DNA of 64,000 nucleotides from NCBI GenBank assembly GCA_001464545.1, contig LNFC01000017.1:62001-126000 (forward strand), read 5' to 3'. The stretch's first letter is position 1. The number at the start of each line of letters is the position of its first letter. The stretch comes from Acidobacteria bacterium Ga0077551 (lineage in GTDB: Bacteria > Pseudomonadota > Alphaproteobacteria > Caulobacterales > Hyphomonadaceae). Made by a program: the position numbers and the translations under genes. The notes beneath the pieces were generated by a model. It made no database searches. It was not told where the DNA came from and saw only the letters and a program-made list of their open reading frames with translations. Positions 25,175 to 33,533 of the stretch are shown piece after piece.

Positions 25175-27175
25175 ATGTTCAAAAAGATATTGATTGCCAA
25201 CCGCGGCGAGATCGCTGTCCGCGTCATAAAGACGTGCCGCAAGATGGGCATCAAGACGGTGGTGGTTTATTCCGACGCCGATGCCGGCTCGATGGCCGTC
25301 GAGATGGCGGATGAGAGCGTGCATATAGGCGGCTCGCCCGCCGCTCAGTCCTACCTCGTGGCCGACAAGATCATCGCTGCCGTGCGCCAGACCGGCGCCG
25401 AGGCAATCCATCCGGGCTTCGGTTTCCTGTCCGAGAACGCCGCCTTCGCCAAACGCCTCGAGGAAGAGGGCATCGGCTGGATCGGCCCGAACGCCTTCGC
25501 GATCGATTCGATGGGCGACAAGATTTCCTCGAAGAAGCTCGCCGCCGAGGCGGGCGTCTCGACGGTGCCCGGCCATATGGGCCTGATCGAGGATACCAAG
25601 GAAGCCATCAAGATCTCGAAACAGATCGGCTATCCGGTGATGATCAAGGCGTCCGCCGGCGGCGGCGGCAAGGGCATCCGGGTCGCGGCGAATGACAAGG
25701 AAGTCGAAGAGGGCTTCCCAGCGGTGAAGGCCGAAGCCAAGGCCTCGTTCGGCGACGACCGGGTGTTCATCGAGAAGTTCATCCTCGAGCCGCGCCATAT
25801 CGAGATCCAGGTGCTCGGCGACAAGCACGGCAACTGCCTCTGGCTCAACGAGCGCGAATGCTCGATCCAGCGCCGCAACCAGAAGGTCATCGAGGAAGCA
25901 CCTTCGCCGCTGCTCGATCCGGAGACGCGCAAGAAGATGGGCGAGCAGGCCGTCGCCCTCGCCAAGGCCGTGAACTATGACAGCGCGGGCACGGTGGAGT
26001 TCGTTGCGTCCGGCAAGGACAAGGGCTTCTACTTCCTCGAAATGAATACGCGCCTGCAGGTCGAGCATCCGGTCACCGAGATGATCACCGGCATCGACCT
26101 TGTCGAACAGATGATCCGCTCCGCCTATGGCGAGAAGTTGAAGCTCAAGCAGTCCGACATCAAGATCAATGGCTGGGCGGTGGAAAGCCGTGTGTATGCG
26201 GAAGATCCCTATCGCAACTTCCTGCCATCGATCGGCCGCCTGAAGCGTTTCCATCCGCCTGCGGAAGGAAAGCTCGGCAAGGGCGAAGTACGCATGGACT
26301 CGGGCGTGCGCGAAGGCGACGAAATCTCGATGTTCTATGACCCGATGATCGCCAAGCTCGTGACCTGGGGCAAGGACCGCGACACTGCGCTGGACGTGCA
26401 CGGCGAGGCGCTCGACCGGTTCCACATCGAAGGCATCCAGGACAATATCCCGTTCATTGCCGCTGTGATGGACGAAAAGCGCTTCCGCTCCGGCAACATC
26501 ACGACCGCTTATATCAAGGACGAGTTCCCGGAAGGCTTCCAGGGCGTTCCGGCCACCATGGCGCAGGAAGTGCAACTGATCTGCTCGGCGGCCTATGTGC
26601 ATGCCTTCTATGACCGCCGCGCCGGTGAAATCTCTGGCCGCCTAGCGCCCCGCGCGCCGCGCCGCGAGTGGGTCGTCATCCTCGGCGACAAGCACCACCC
26701 GGTCACCATCGATATCGGCCGCGACGGCGAAGCCGAGATTGCCGTGGACGGCGGAAAGCCGCACAGCCTGATGACGTCCTGGAAGCCGGGCAAGCACCTC
26801 GTTGAAGGCGTGCTGGACGGTAGGGCGTTTGCCGTGAAGTTTGCCGACCGCACCGAGGGCTATCTCTTCCGCCACCGGGGCGTGGCCCTGCGCGCGCTGG
26901 TCTGCACGCCGTTCGTGGCGGACATGCACAGCCGCCTGCCGGAGAAGCCGAAGGCGGACACCTCGAAGCTGATCATCTCGCCGATGCCGGGGCTTGTCGT
27001 CTCGATGGACGTGACGCTCGGCCAGGTGGTTCAGGAAGGCGAGGCGGTCTGCATCGTGGAAGCGATGAAGATGCAAAACATCATCCGGGCCGGGGCTAAT
27101 GGCACGGTGAAGGCCATAAACGTCAAGGCGGGCGAAAGCGTCGCTGCAGACGAAATCATGGTCGAATTCGCCTGA
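25175..27175 (+). CDS. pccA: propionyl-/acyl-CoA carboxylase alpha subunit (biotin carboxylase + BCCP)
   Basis: 666 residues. The N-terminal biotin carboxylase domain starts F-K-K-I-L-I-A-N-R-G-E-I-A and has the ATP-grasp Gly loop A-S-A-G-G-G-G-K-G-I-R and the M-N-T-R-L-Q-V-E-H-P-V-T-E motif. A BT-type linker domain follows (about 470-590), as in PCC alpha. The C-terminal biotinyl domain has E-A-M-K-M with the acceptor Lys at about 632. With a beta subunit (not in the window) it carboxylates propionyl-CoA to methylmalonyl-CoA. The start at 25175 is set by the conserved N-terminus. Confidence 0.95.
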   Translation: MFKKILIANRGEIAVRVIKTCRKMGIKTVVVYSDADAGSMAVEMADESVHIGGSPAAQSYLVADKIIAAVRQTGAEAIHPGFGFLSENAAFAKRLEEEGIGWIGPNAFAIDSMGDKISSKKLAAEAGVSTVPGHMGLIEDTKEAIKISKQIGYPVMIKASAGGGGKGIRVAANDKEVEEGFPAVKAEAKASFGDDRVFIEKFILEPRHIEIQVLGDKHGNCLWLNERECSIQRRNQKVIEEAPSPLLDPETRKKMGEQAVALAKAVNYDSAGTVEFVASGKDKGFYFLEMNTRLQVEHPVTEMITGIDLVEQMIRSAYGEKLKLKQSDIKINGWAVESRVYAEDPYRNFLPSIGRLKRFHPPAEGKLGKGEVRMDSGVREGDEISMFYDPMIAKLVTWGKDRDTALDVHGEALDRFHIEGIQDNIPFIAAVMDEKRFRSGNITTAYIKDEFPEGFQGVPATMAQEVQLICSAAYVHAFYDRRAGEISGRLAPRAPRREWVVILGDKHHPVTIDIGRDGEAEIAVDGGKPHSLMTSWKPGKHLVEGVLDGRAFAVKFADRTEGYLFRHRGVALRALVCTPFVADMHSRLPEKPKADTSKLIISPMPGLVVSMDVTLGQVVQEGEAVCIVEAMKMQNIIRAGANGTVKAINVKAGESVAADEIMVEFA

Positions 27176-27335
27176 TCCTGCGGACTCGCCTTATACGGAC
27201 TTAACGTTCCGGAAACCGGTTCAACCTGCTATTCTTCGCCAGCAGCGGCGGAGCAGGACAGACCTGCCTGTCAAATGACTGTTGCTGTACAGACATAGAC
27301 GGGGCGGGCGCCCCATCGTCAGGAGACTGGAACTC

Positions 27336-27866
27336 ATGCAACTCTTTCTCACCCCCAACGGACGTATCGATCAGGCGACCTACTGGCGCGCCGTGCTTAT
27401 CCTGCTGGGCATCAGCGCGGCCCTTTCGGTCGTCAGTGCCTTCGTCTCGCCCTTTATCGGCATGGCCGGGCTGCTGTTCATCTGGCCGTGGATCGCCGTG
27501 CACGTGAAACGCCTGCACGATTCCAACAAGTCGGGCTGGCTGACGATTGCCATCGTCGTCCTGGCCATCGTCGTCTCGATGATCGCGGGCTTCATCCTTC
27601 CGGGCCTGTTCGGTGTGGACCAGGCCGCCCTTCAGGCCGAGATGCAGCGCGAGATCGAGAATGCCGCTGCCGGTGATCCGGCAATGGCGATGAGCGCCGC
27701 CATGGACGCCTCCAAGGGGATCGCCCAGGCGACCCTGCTGCCAAGCATCCTGTCCACCGCCGTGGTCACCGGCGTCGTCGGCGCCGTGATGGGCCTGTTC
27801 AAGACCGATCCGAACGACAACCAGTACGGCCCCGGCCCTGCCGGTGCCAGCGTTGCGTTCACCTGA
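27336..27866 (+). CDS. DUF805 membrane protein (1 of 4)
   Basis: 176 residues. It begins in DUF805 style with M-Q-L-F-L-T-P-N-G-R-I-D-Q-A-T-Y-W-R and has the family core V-K-R-L-H-D-S-N-K-S-G-W. It ends with D-P-N-D-N-Q-Y-G-P-G. Four helices are likely, with a loop of about 40 polar residues between the second pair. An AGGAG site precedes the ATG. It is followed 33 bases later by a second DUF805 gene, so the two form one unit. Confidence 0.88.
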   Translation: MQLFLTPNGRIDQATYWRAVLILLGISAALSVVSAFVSPFIGMAGLLFIWPWIAVHVKRLHDSNKSGWLTIAIVVLAIVVSMIAGFILPGLFGVDQAALQAEMQREIENAAAGDPAMAMSAAMDASKGIAQATLLPSILSTAVVTGVVGAVMGLFKTDPNDNQYGPGPAGASVAFT

Positions 27867-27899
27867 TCCGTATACTGACAAACCCTGAAAGGGGAAACC

Positions 27900-28343
27900 A
27901 TGGTCACATTTCCGGAAGCCGTAAGGCTTTTCTTCGTGCGCTACACCGATTTCCAGGGGCGTTCGCGCCGCTCGGAATACTGGTGGGTCACACTGTTCAA
28001 CATCCTCGTCGGTTTGGTGGGCGGTATCCTGCTCGCCGTCCTCGGCGGGTATGCATCGGGGGACCTCAACCCCCTTGGTTTCATTATCGTTGCCCTCCTT
28101 GGGCTTTACATGCTGGCGATCATCGTGCCGTCCATCGCGCTGTTCGTGCGCCGCCTGCATGACATCAACCAGACCGGCTGGATTGCGCTCGGGCTGTACA
28201 TTTGCGCCATCATCCCGATCATCAACCTGCTGGCTTCGGTCGCGCAGATCGTCATCGGCGTGCTGCCCGGCACGGTCGGACCCAACAAGTATGGGCCGGA
28301 CCCGAAAGGGGCCGCTGCCGCCGCTGCCGACGTGTTCGTCTAG
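27900..28343 (+). CDS. DUF805 membrane protein (2 of 4)
   Basis: 147 residues and the most canonical of the four: F-x-D-F-Q-G-R-S-R-R-S-E-Y-W-W at the start, V-R-R-L-H-D-I-N-Q-T-G-W in the middle and G-P-N-K-Y-G-P-D-P at the end. Four helices are predicted. An AAGGGG site lies ahead of the ATG. The family is common in proteobacteria and has no firm function. An intrinsic terminator follows. Confidence 0.93.
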   Translation: MVTFPEAVRLFFVRYTDFQGRSRRSEYWWVTLFNILVGLVGGILLAVLGGYASGDLNPLGFIIVALLGLYMLAIIVPSIALFVRRLHDINQTGWIALGLYICAIIPIINLLASVAQIVIGVLPGTVGPNKYGPDPKGAAAAAADVFV

Positions 28344-28367
28344 GCGATCTGGCGAAAATACTGCAGA

Positions 28368-28398
28368 AAGGGCCGGGCCGTGTGCCCGGCTCTTTTTT
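28368..28398 (+). terminator. intrinsic terminator after the second DUF805 gene
   Basis: GCCGGGC (28372-28378) and GCCCGGC (28384-28390) form a 7-bp stem followed by TCTTTTTTC. It separates the first two DUF805 genes from the second two. Confidence 0.85.
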
Positions 28399-28435
28399 CT
28401 TGCGCCGCCTTATCGTTTATTGATAAGGGGCGCGT

Positions 28436-29011
28436 ATGACGCAAGCCTCAGATTTGCAAGGGAACGACCCGCTCCGCATGGATTTCCGCTTCCTGTTCCT
28501 CGAGCCGCAAGGCCGACTCGCCCCCCGGCCCTTCGGGCGCGGCCTCGTGCTGCTGACCGGCGCGTGCATGATGATCTCGGTGCTGACGGCGGTCGTCTCG
28601 CCCGGCCTCAACGTGCTCCAGTATGCTCTGGTGTTCCCGTATATCTGCCTGTTCGGAAAGCGGCTCCACGATGCGGGCCTGACCGCCTGGCTGTGGATCG
28701 CGTTCCTGGCGGGCCTCGGCTTCCTCAACATGTTCCTTTCGGCCATCCTTTTGCCGGTGCTGTCGCCGGGCGCGTTCGCCATCCAGGTCGAGGTGCAGGA
28801 GACGATGCAGACGGTGGGTTTCGCTGCCGCGTTCGAGGAGCTGGCCCTGCGCGCCGAGGAATATGCGCGCCTCTCGGCGGTGACGACGCTGGCGGCCTTC
28901 CTGATCTCCAGCGCGATCACCGGCTTTGCCGCGTTCCGCCTGCGCTCCGATCCCAAACCCAACCGCCATGGCCCGCCGACCCTTGGCGGCCCGGCCGGCA
29001 CGTTCAACTGA
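28436..29011 (+). CDS. DUF805 membrane protein (3 of 4)
   Basis: 191 residues. A longer N-terminus precedes the family start (F-L-E-P-Q-G-R-L-A-P-R-P-F-G-R). The core is G-K-R-L-H-D-A-G-L-T-A-W and the end is D-P-K-P-N-R-H-G-P-P. Four helices, with an acidic insert (V-E-V-Q-E-T-M-Q, E-E-L-A-L-R-A-E-E-Y-A-R) between helices 3 and 4. The acidic insert distinguishes it from copies 1 and 2. It lies 38 bp after the terminator tail and 25 bp before copy 4. Confidence 0.85.
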   Translation: MTQASDLQGNDPLRMDFRFLFLEPQGRLAPRPFGRGLVLLTGACMMISVLTAVVSPGLNVLQYALVFPYICLFGKRLHDAGLTAWLWIAFLAGLGFLNMFLSAILLPVLSPGAFAIQVEVQETMQTVGFAAAFEELALRAEEYARLSAVTTLAAFLISSAITGFAAFRLRSDPKPNRHGPPTLGGPAGTFN

Positions 29012-29036
29012 CCCCCTCGCAGAAAGCGACCACTCC

Positions 29037-29786
29037 ATGAACACGACCCCCGGAGAGATCGATTCCCACCGTCCCTGGATCCGCGATTACCGCGATGATC
29101 CGGGCGCGATGAACTGGGCCGAGACACTGCTGAACCCGTTCGGCGAAACGTCCAAGCTGCACTTCAGCCGGGCCTGGACGGTGATGTTCCTGGGCCGGAT
29201 GATGCTCTACATCGTGCCGTCTTTCCTGACCGGCATCCTTGGCATCGCAGGCGTGAAGACCGGGTTCCTGAACTCGCCAACGAATCTGTTCCTGTTCACC
29301 GTGCCGGCGCTGCTGGTGCCGTTCGCCGTGTTCGCGATCATCACCGAGTTCACGTCTTTCGTGGCTCATACGCGCAGGCTGGCGAATGCGCAGCGGCCGG
29401 CCTGGTTGGCGGTGATCGTCCTTGTGCCGATGATCCTCGGCCTGGCCGCCTACGCTGCCGGCACCAGCATGGGTGCCGCCCAGCACCGCGCCGCCAATGC
29501 GCCGCCTGTGGCTGTTGCGGAAACGAAAGAAGGCGAAGCCGCCGCCGAAAAGAAGCCGGAAGCTAAGCCCCAGCGAGGCCGCGGCGGCCCACCCGGCCCG
29601 CCGCAGAGCGAGCGGCAGGCGGCGGTCGCTACCGGCCTCGGCATGGCGCTGCCCATCTGGTGGCTCGCGTCCATCGGCGTGATGGTCTGGACCCTCGTCT
29701 GGGTCGCCCGCCTCCCGAATGACGGCCAGGGCCGCATCCGCACCGGCAGCCATTTGACACCGGAAGAAATCGCGGACGGCGTCTAG
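29037..29786 (+). CDS. DUF805-related membrane protein (4 of 4), diverged
   Basis: 249 residues. The N-terminal N-W-A-E-T-L-L-N-P-F-G-E-T-S-K-L-H-F-S-R-A matches the family opening, and H-T-R-R-L-A-N-A-Q-R-P-A-W replaces the usual R-L-H-D core (R-R-L-A-N instead). The D-P-x-x-N-x-Y-G-P end is absent. A 35-residue charged, Pro/Gly/Arg-rich stretch (about 165-200) splits helix 3 from the last helix, and the C-terminus is soluble. It looks like a family member that has gained a soluble linker. Cotranscription with copy 3 is likely. Confidence 0.75.
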   Translation: MNTTPGEIDSHRPWIRDYRDDPGAMNWAETLLNPFGETSKLHFSRAWTVMFLGRMMLYIVPSFLTGILGIAGVKTGFLNSPTNLFLFTVPALLVPFAVFAIITEFTSFVAHTRRLANAQRPAWLAVIVLVPMILGLAAYAAGTSMGAAQHRAANAPPVAVAETKEGEAAAEKKPEAKPQRGRGGPPGPPQSERQAAVATGLGMALPIWWLASIGVMVWTLVWVARLPNDGQGRIRTGSHLTPEEIADGV

Positions 29787-29787
29787 G

Positions 29788-30486
29788 CTAGCTGGGTACG
29801 AGTTCTTCTGACGCGACCCGCACCAACCGGCTCCCGAACACCTCCTCGAAGGCGGCCTTCAGGGCCATATCCGCCTCTGCCATCGAAACCACGCGGCCAA
29901 GGCCGGCGAGGCTGGTGACGCCGTAGCGCGCATCCTCGATGCCGCAGGGCGTGATGCCGGTGAAATGCTCGAGTTCCGGCTCCACGTTGAGAGAGATACC
30001 GTGCAGGCTGACCCAGCGTTTCAGGCGCACGCCGATGGCGGCGATCTTTTCTTCCCGCAGCGGGCCGCCCAGCTCCGTCCGGTCGACCCAGACGCCGACG
30101 CGGCCCTCGCGCACGCCGGCGTCCACGTTGAACGCCGCGAGGGCCCGGATAATCCAGTCTTCGAGGTTGGCCACAAAGGCACGCACGTCGCGGCCGCGGG
30201 CGCCGACGTCGAGCATCAGGTAGGCCACGCGCTGGCCGGGGCCGTGATAGGTGTACTGACCGCCGCGTCCGGCGTCGAAAACCGGGAAGCGGGCAGGGTC
30301 TTTCAGGTCGGCGGGTTTGGCGGAGGTGCCGGCCGTGTAGAGGGGCGGATGTTCGAGGAACCACACCAGTTCCCGGGCGCCTTCATCGCGGATGGCCCGT
30401 GCCCGCGCGTCCATCACGGCGAGCGCGGCTTCGTAGGAAACAGGGGCGTCGGAGACCGCCCAGTCAACGTCCTGGAATTTTGTCAT
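29788..30486 (-). CDS. lipB: octanoyltransferase LipB
   Basis: 232 residues. It transfers octanoyl from ACP to lipoyl domains, the first step of lipoate synthesis. Visible are [26 protein letters not shown], the catalytic Lys segment [17 protein letters not shown] and the nucleophile Cys in G-I-T-P-C-G-I. The start at 30486 keeps family length; in-frame starts further up (30582) would run into tRNA-Leu(GAG) and are unlikely. Its stop lies next to the stop of the DUF805-like gene. Confidence 0.95.
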   Translation of the reverse strand: MTKFQDVDWAVSDAPVSYEAALAVMDARARAIRDEGARELVWFLEHPPLYTAGTSAKPADLKDPARFPVFDAGRGGQYTYHGPGQRVAYLMLDVGARGRDVRAFVANLEDWIIRALAAFNVDAGVREGRVGVWVDRTELGGPLREEKIAAIGVRLKRWVSLHGISLNVEPELEHFTGITPCGIEDARYGVTSLAGLGRVVSMAEADMALKAAFEEVFGSRLVRVASEELVPS

Positions 30487-30574
30487 GGCCGCCGCGATAT
30501 AGGCGTCTTTCAGGGCTTCACAAAGCCGGAACACCGCCTTATACGGCCCGTCTGCCTCAAATGAGACCAGTCGT

Positions 30575-30659
30575 GCGGTCATGGCGGAATTGGTAGACGC
30601 GCAGCGTTGAGGTCGCTGTGGGGCAACCCGTGGAGGTTCGAGTCCTCTTGACCGCACCA
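30575..30659 (+). tRNA. tRNA-Leu (anticodon GAG)
   Basis: An 85-base class II tRNA. The acceptor GCGGTCA pairs with TGACCGC and CCA is encoded (30657-30659). The anticodon stem CAGCG/CGCTG holds the loop TTGAGGT, anticodon GAG. A variable arm with TGGGGCAACCCG and a T arm with GGTTCGAGTCC follow. It is divergent from lipB. Confidence 0.96.
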
Positions 30660-31141
30660 TTCAAGCCGGTCCGCACTGCGGATCGATCAGTCCGGTGGAC
30701 TGATCGAAGGCGCAGAATGAATCAAGGACTCTTCGAGCTGGCCGCCGAGCGCGCACAAAGTGCCTCAACCCGTGGCCAAGGCTTCTCGTTTCCTTTTCAG
30801 AAATTCTCAGAATTTATCAGGCGCTCTCGCGCTGACCCACATCTGTTCTCAGGAATTCCAGCATCACGCTCAGCGGTGGCTGTTTCGAGATGAAACGGCC
30901 CTGGGGAAACCGGCAGGCCCACCGCCTGGGCGGGTCGAGGGCCGAGTTGTTCATCCGCTCGCCGGAGGGGGCCTTCCGTCAGCGTAAGGATGAAGGCGGC
31001 GCGGTGCCCGGGCCCACTCGATGCCTGGAAGCCCGGCCAATCCGGTTTTTTGCCCCGATTGCGGCTTCGCAGTTGTTCTTGCCGCGCCGAGGCTCCAGAT
31101 GCACTGTACCATCAAAATCAAACCGCATTGACCGGGGCCGA
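30660..31141. other. 480-bp gap after tRNA-Leu(GAG), with a perfect hairpin
   Basis: CGATCAGTCC (30685-30694) and GGACTGATCG (30698-30707) form a 10-bp stem with a three-base loop, preceded by a smaller TCCGC/GCGGA stem. No T run follows. A 58-codon frame from 30717 (M-N-Q-G-L-F-E-L-A) and a competing frame from 30760 exist, but neither has a ribosome site or recognisable product. The rest is the leader of the antiporter gene. I see no integrase or repeated tRNA end that would mark an attachment site. Confidence 0.4.
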
Positions 31142-32380
31142 ATGGATTCGACCAACCAGCTGATCTTCTTTTGCGGGCTGCTGCTGTGTGCGGCGATCTT
31201 CGCGAGTTTCCTGTCGCGCCGGATTGGCGCGCCATTGCTGGTTACATTCCTGGGTGTCGGCATCCTGTTCGGTGAGGACGGCCCCGGCGGGATCGTCTTC
31301 AATGACGTGCCGCTCAGCTATCTTGCCTGCTCGTTCGCCTTGGCGGTGATCCTCTATGATGGCGGCATCCATACGCCGATGAAGAACTTCCGCCAGGCGC
31401 TGCGCCCGGCGGTGATCCTGGCCAGTGTCGGCGTGATGGTGACAACGTCGATCGTGGCGCTCGGCATGTGGTGGCTGCTGGGGACCGATCCGCTATATGC
31501 GCTGCTGCTCGGCTCGCTGGTCGCCGCCACCGATGCGGCGGCGGTGTTCCTGCTGCTGCGCCAGCAGGGCATCAAGCTGAAGCCGATGGTCGCCAATACG
31601 CTGGAAGTGGAATCCGGCATCAACGACCCGATGGCGATCTTCCTTGCGCTGACATTTACCGGCCTGATCCTTGCGGGCGGGTTTGCCGGCATAGAGGGCG
31701 GCGCCTGGTCCGTGCCCGTGGGCTTCGTGCAGCAATTCGGCATTGGCGCGGCGCTCGGCATCGCCGGTGGACGGCTGCTGACATTCTTCTACGACCGCGT
31801 CGCGCTGGAGCTCGGCCTCAACCCGATCTTCGCGCTGGCGGCGGGCCTCCTGATCTTCGGCGCGGCGAACATTCTCGGCGGTTCGGGATTCCTTGCGGTG
31901 TATCTCGCGGGTCTCATCCTCGGCAACCATGCCTACCGCGCCAAGCAGGTGGTAAAGCAGTTCATGGACGGCATGGCCTGGCTGGCGCAGCTGGCGATGC
32001 TGCTCATCCTCGGCCTGTTGGTGACGCCGTCGCAGCTGATCGGGGATATTCCCGAGGCGCTGCTGATCTCGGCCATCCTGATCTTCGTGGCGCGCCCGGC
32101 GGCGGTGTTCATCAGCCTCGCCTTCGAGGATTTTTCCTGGCGCGAGAAACTGTTCATGTCCTGGGTCGGTCTGCGCGGCGCGATCCCCATCTACCTCGCA
32201 ATCATCCCGGTGCTGCTCGGTGTGCCCGGCAACTTCTTCAACATCGCCTTCCTCGTGGTGCTCGTCAGCCTTGTCTTGCAGAGCACGACCGTCGGTCTCG
32301 TCGGGCGCCTGCTGAAGGTCGGCGAAGCGGAGACGCCCGAGACTGCCGAGCCTGGGGCGCCACCGGCCACGCCCGCCTGA
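31142..32380 (+). CDS. cation:proton antiporter, NhaP2/CvrA-like (CPA1), without TrkA_C
   Basis: 412 residues and about 12-13 helices. Typical CPA1 segments are G-I-L-F-G-E-D-G-P-G-G, I-L-Y-D-G-G, S-L-V-A-A-T-D-A-A-A-V-F, E-V-E-S-G-I-N-D-P-M-A (the E-x-G-x-N-D-P ion-site motif), and W-V-G-L-R-G-A-I-P-I-Y-L-A. E. coli NhaP2 is longer because of a cytosolic TrkA_C regulatory domain. That domain is missing here; after the last helix there are only about 25 Ala/Pro/Glu residues. It probably exports K+ or Na+ in exchange for H+. Confidence 0.9.
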   Translation: MDSTNQLIFFCGLLLCAAIFASFLSRRIGAPLLVTFLGVGILFGEDGPGGIVFNDVPLSYLACSFALAVILYDGGIHTPMKNFRQALRPAVILASVGVMVTTSIVALGMWWLLGTDPLYALLLGSLVAATDAAAVFLLLRQQGIKLKPMVANTLEVESGINDPMAIFLALTFTGLILAGGFAGIEGGAWSVPVGFVQQFGIGAALGIAGGRLLTFFYDRVALELGLNPIFALAAGLLIFGAANILGGSGFLAVYLAGLILGNHAYRAKQVVKQFMDGMAWLAQLAMLLILGLLVTPSQLIGDIPEALLISAILIFVARPAAVFISLAFEDFSWREKLFMSWVGLRGAIPIYLAIIPVLLGVPGNFFNIAFLVVLVSLVLQSTTVGLVGRLLKVGEAETPETAEPGAPPATPA

Positions 32381-32450
32381 TTGCCAGCCTGGGCACGCCC
32401 GCCTAGGCTTGGCACCGTGACGGCCCGCCAGAGGCCGATGGAGGATCACC

Positions 32451-33533
32451 ATGCGCCTGATGTTCGCGGCGGCAGCCGCGCTGACCCTGCTTGCCGGCTG
32501 CAAGGCCGCTGAAGAAAAGCCCGCGCCCGTCATCGCCGAGGTGGCCGAAGCGCCGCCCACCTGGACGATCATCGCGCCGGGCGGCGATACGCTCTGCGCG
32601 ACCGGCACACCCTACAGTTTCCACGTGCGCGGGGGCGACGCCTCGCGGGTGATGATCTTCCTCAATGGCGGGGGCGCCTGCTGGAGCGGGGACCTGTGCG
32701 ATCCCTCGCTCGGCGCTAATGCCTACACGCCCTTCGCGGAAATGGACTCGAACAATCCGGCGAAGATGGGCGGCGCGTTCGATGCGGCCAATCCGGAAAA
32801 CCCGTTCACCGGCTGGACGCAGGTGTTCGTGTCCTATTGCACCGGCGACGCGCATCTCGGCGCGACCGACGCGGCCTATACGACCAGCGCGGGCAAGGCG
32901 CTGACCATCCATCACCGGGGCAAGGCCAACGTCCAGTCGGCGCTCGATTGGGTCTATGCAAACTATCCGGCGCCGTCCCGCGTGTTCGTCGGCGGTGGCA
33001 GCGCCGGGGCGATTGCCTCGCCCTTCTATGCAGGCGTTGTGGCGGACCATTATCCGCAGGCGGAGATTGTGCAGTATGGCGGCGGAGCAGGCGGCTACCG
33101 CGCCGGGGCCGTCTCGGGCCTGCTGGAGACCTGGGGCACGTTCACGAACATGCCGGACTGGCCGGAGCTGGCCGCGATTGACCGCGCGACCTTCACCACC
33201 GAGGACTTTTTCCGCGTCACCGCCGCGCGCCATCCGGCCATGCGAATGCACCAGTTCAACAATGTCGATGACGAGGTGCAGCAGATGTTCCTGGCGCTGA
33301 TGGGCGTCAGCGATCCGGTGCGCGGCCTGATGCAGGCAAACCTTGACGAGCTGGCGGCGGACATTCCGAACTTCCGGACCTATTCAGCCGCCAGCAAGGA
33401 CCATACGCTGCTGCGCTATGACCGTCTGTACACGACGGAAACGGGCGGCGTGCGGGCCGTGGACTGGGTGCGGGGCCTCGCCGAGGGGCGGGACGTGGCG
33501 AGCGTGAGTTGCGCGCCGGAGGGGTGTGACTAA
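32451..33533 (+). CDS. pectinacetylesterase/Notum-type lipoprotein hydrolase
   Basis: 360 residues. The lipobox is L-A-G-C (Cys17). The alpha/beta-hydrolase of the PAE family shows L-N-G-G-G-A-C-W, Y-C-T-G-D-A-H-L-G, and the nucleophile elbow G-G-S-A-G-A; Asp and His of the triad are likely D-D-E and K-D-H-T-L. Family enzymes remove acetyl or acyl esters; the bacterial members are poorly studied. It should act at the cell envelope. Substrate (plant or algal polysaccharide acetyl groups, or lipid) is not known. Confidence 0.82.
   Translation: MRLMFAAAAALTLLAGCKAAEEKPAPVIAEVAEAPPTWTIIAPGGDTLCATGTPYSFHVRGGDASRVMIFLNGGGACWSGDLCDPSLGANAYTPFAEMDSNNPAKMGGAFDAANPENPFTGWTQVFVSYCTGDAHLGATDAAYTTSAGKALTIHHRGKANVQSALDWVYANYPAPSRVFVGGGSAGAIASPFYAGVVADHYPQAEIVQYGGGAGGYRAGAVSGLLETWGTFTNMPDWPELAAIDRATFTTEDFFRVTAARHPAMRMHQFNNVDDEVQQMFLALMGVSDPVRGLMQANLDELAADIPNFRTYSAASKDHTLLRYDRLYTTETGGVRAVDWVRGLAEGRDVASVSCAPEGCD

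Noticed and set aside
30487-30660. Longer lipB start
   Set aside because: It would run through tRNA-Leu(GAG); LipB proteins begin near the residues encoded at 30486.
30575-31141. tRNA-linked integrated element
   Set aside because: No integrase, no duplicated tRNA 3' end and no shift to mobile genes were seen.
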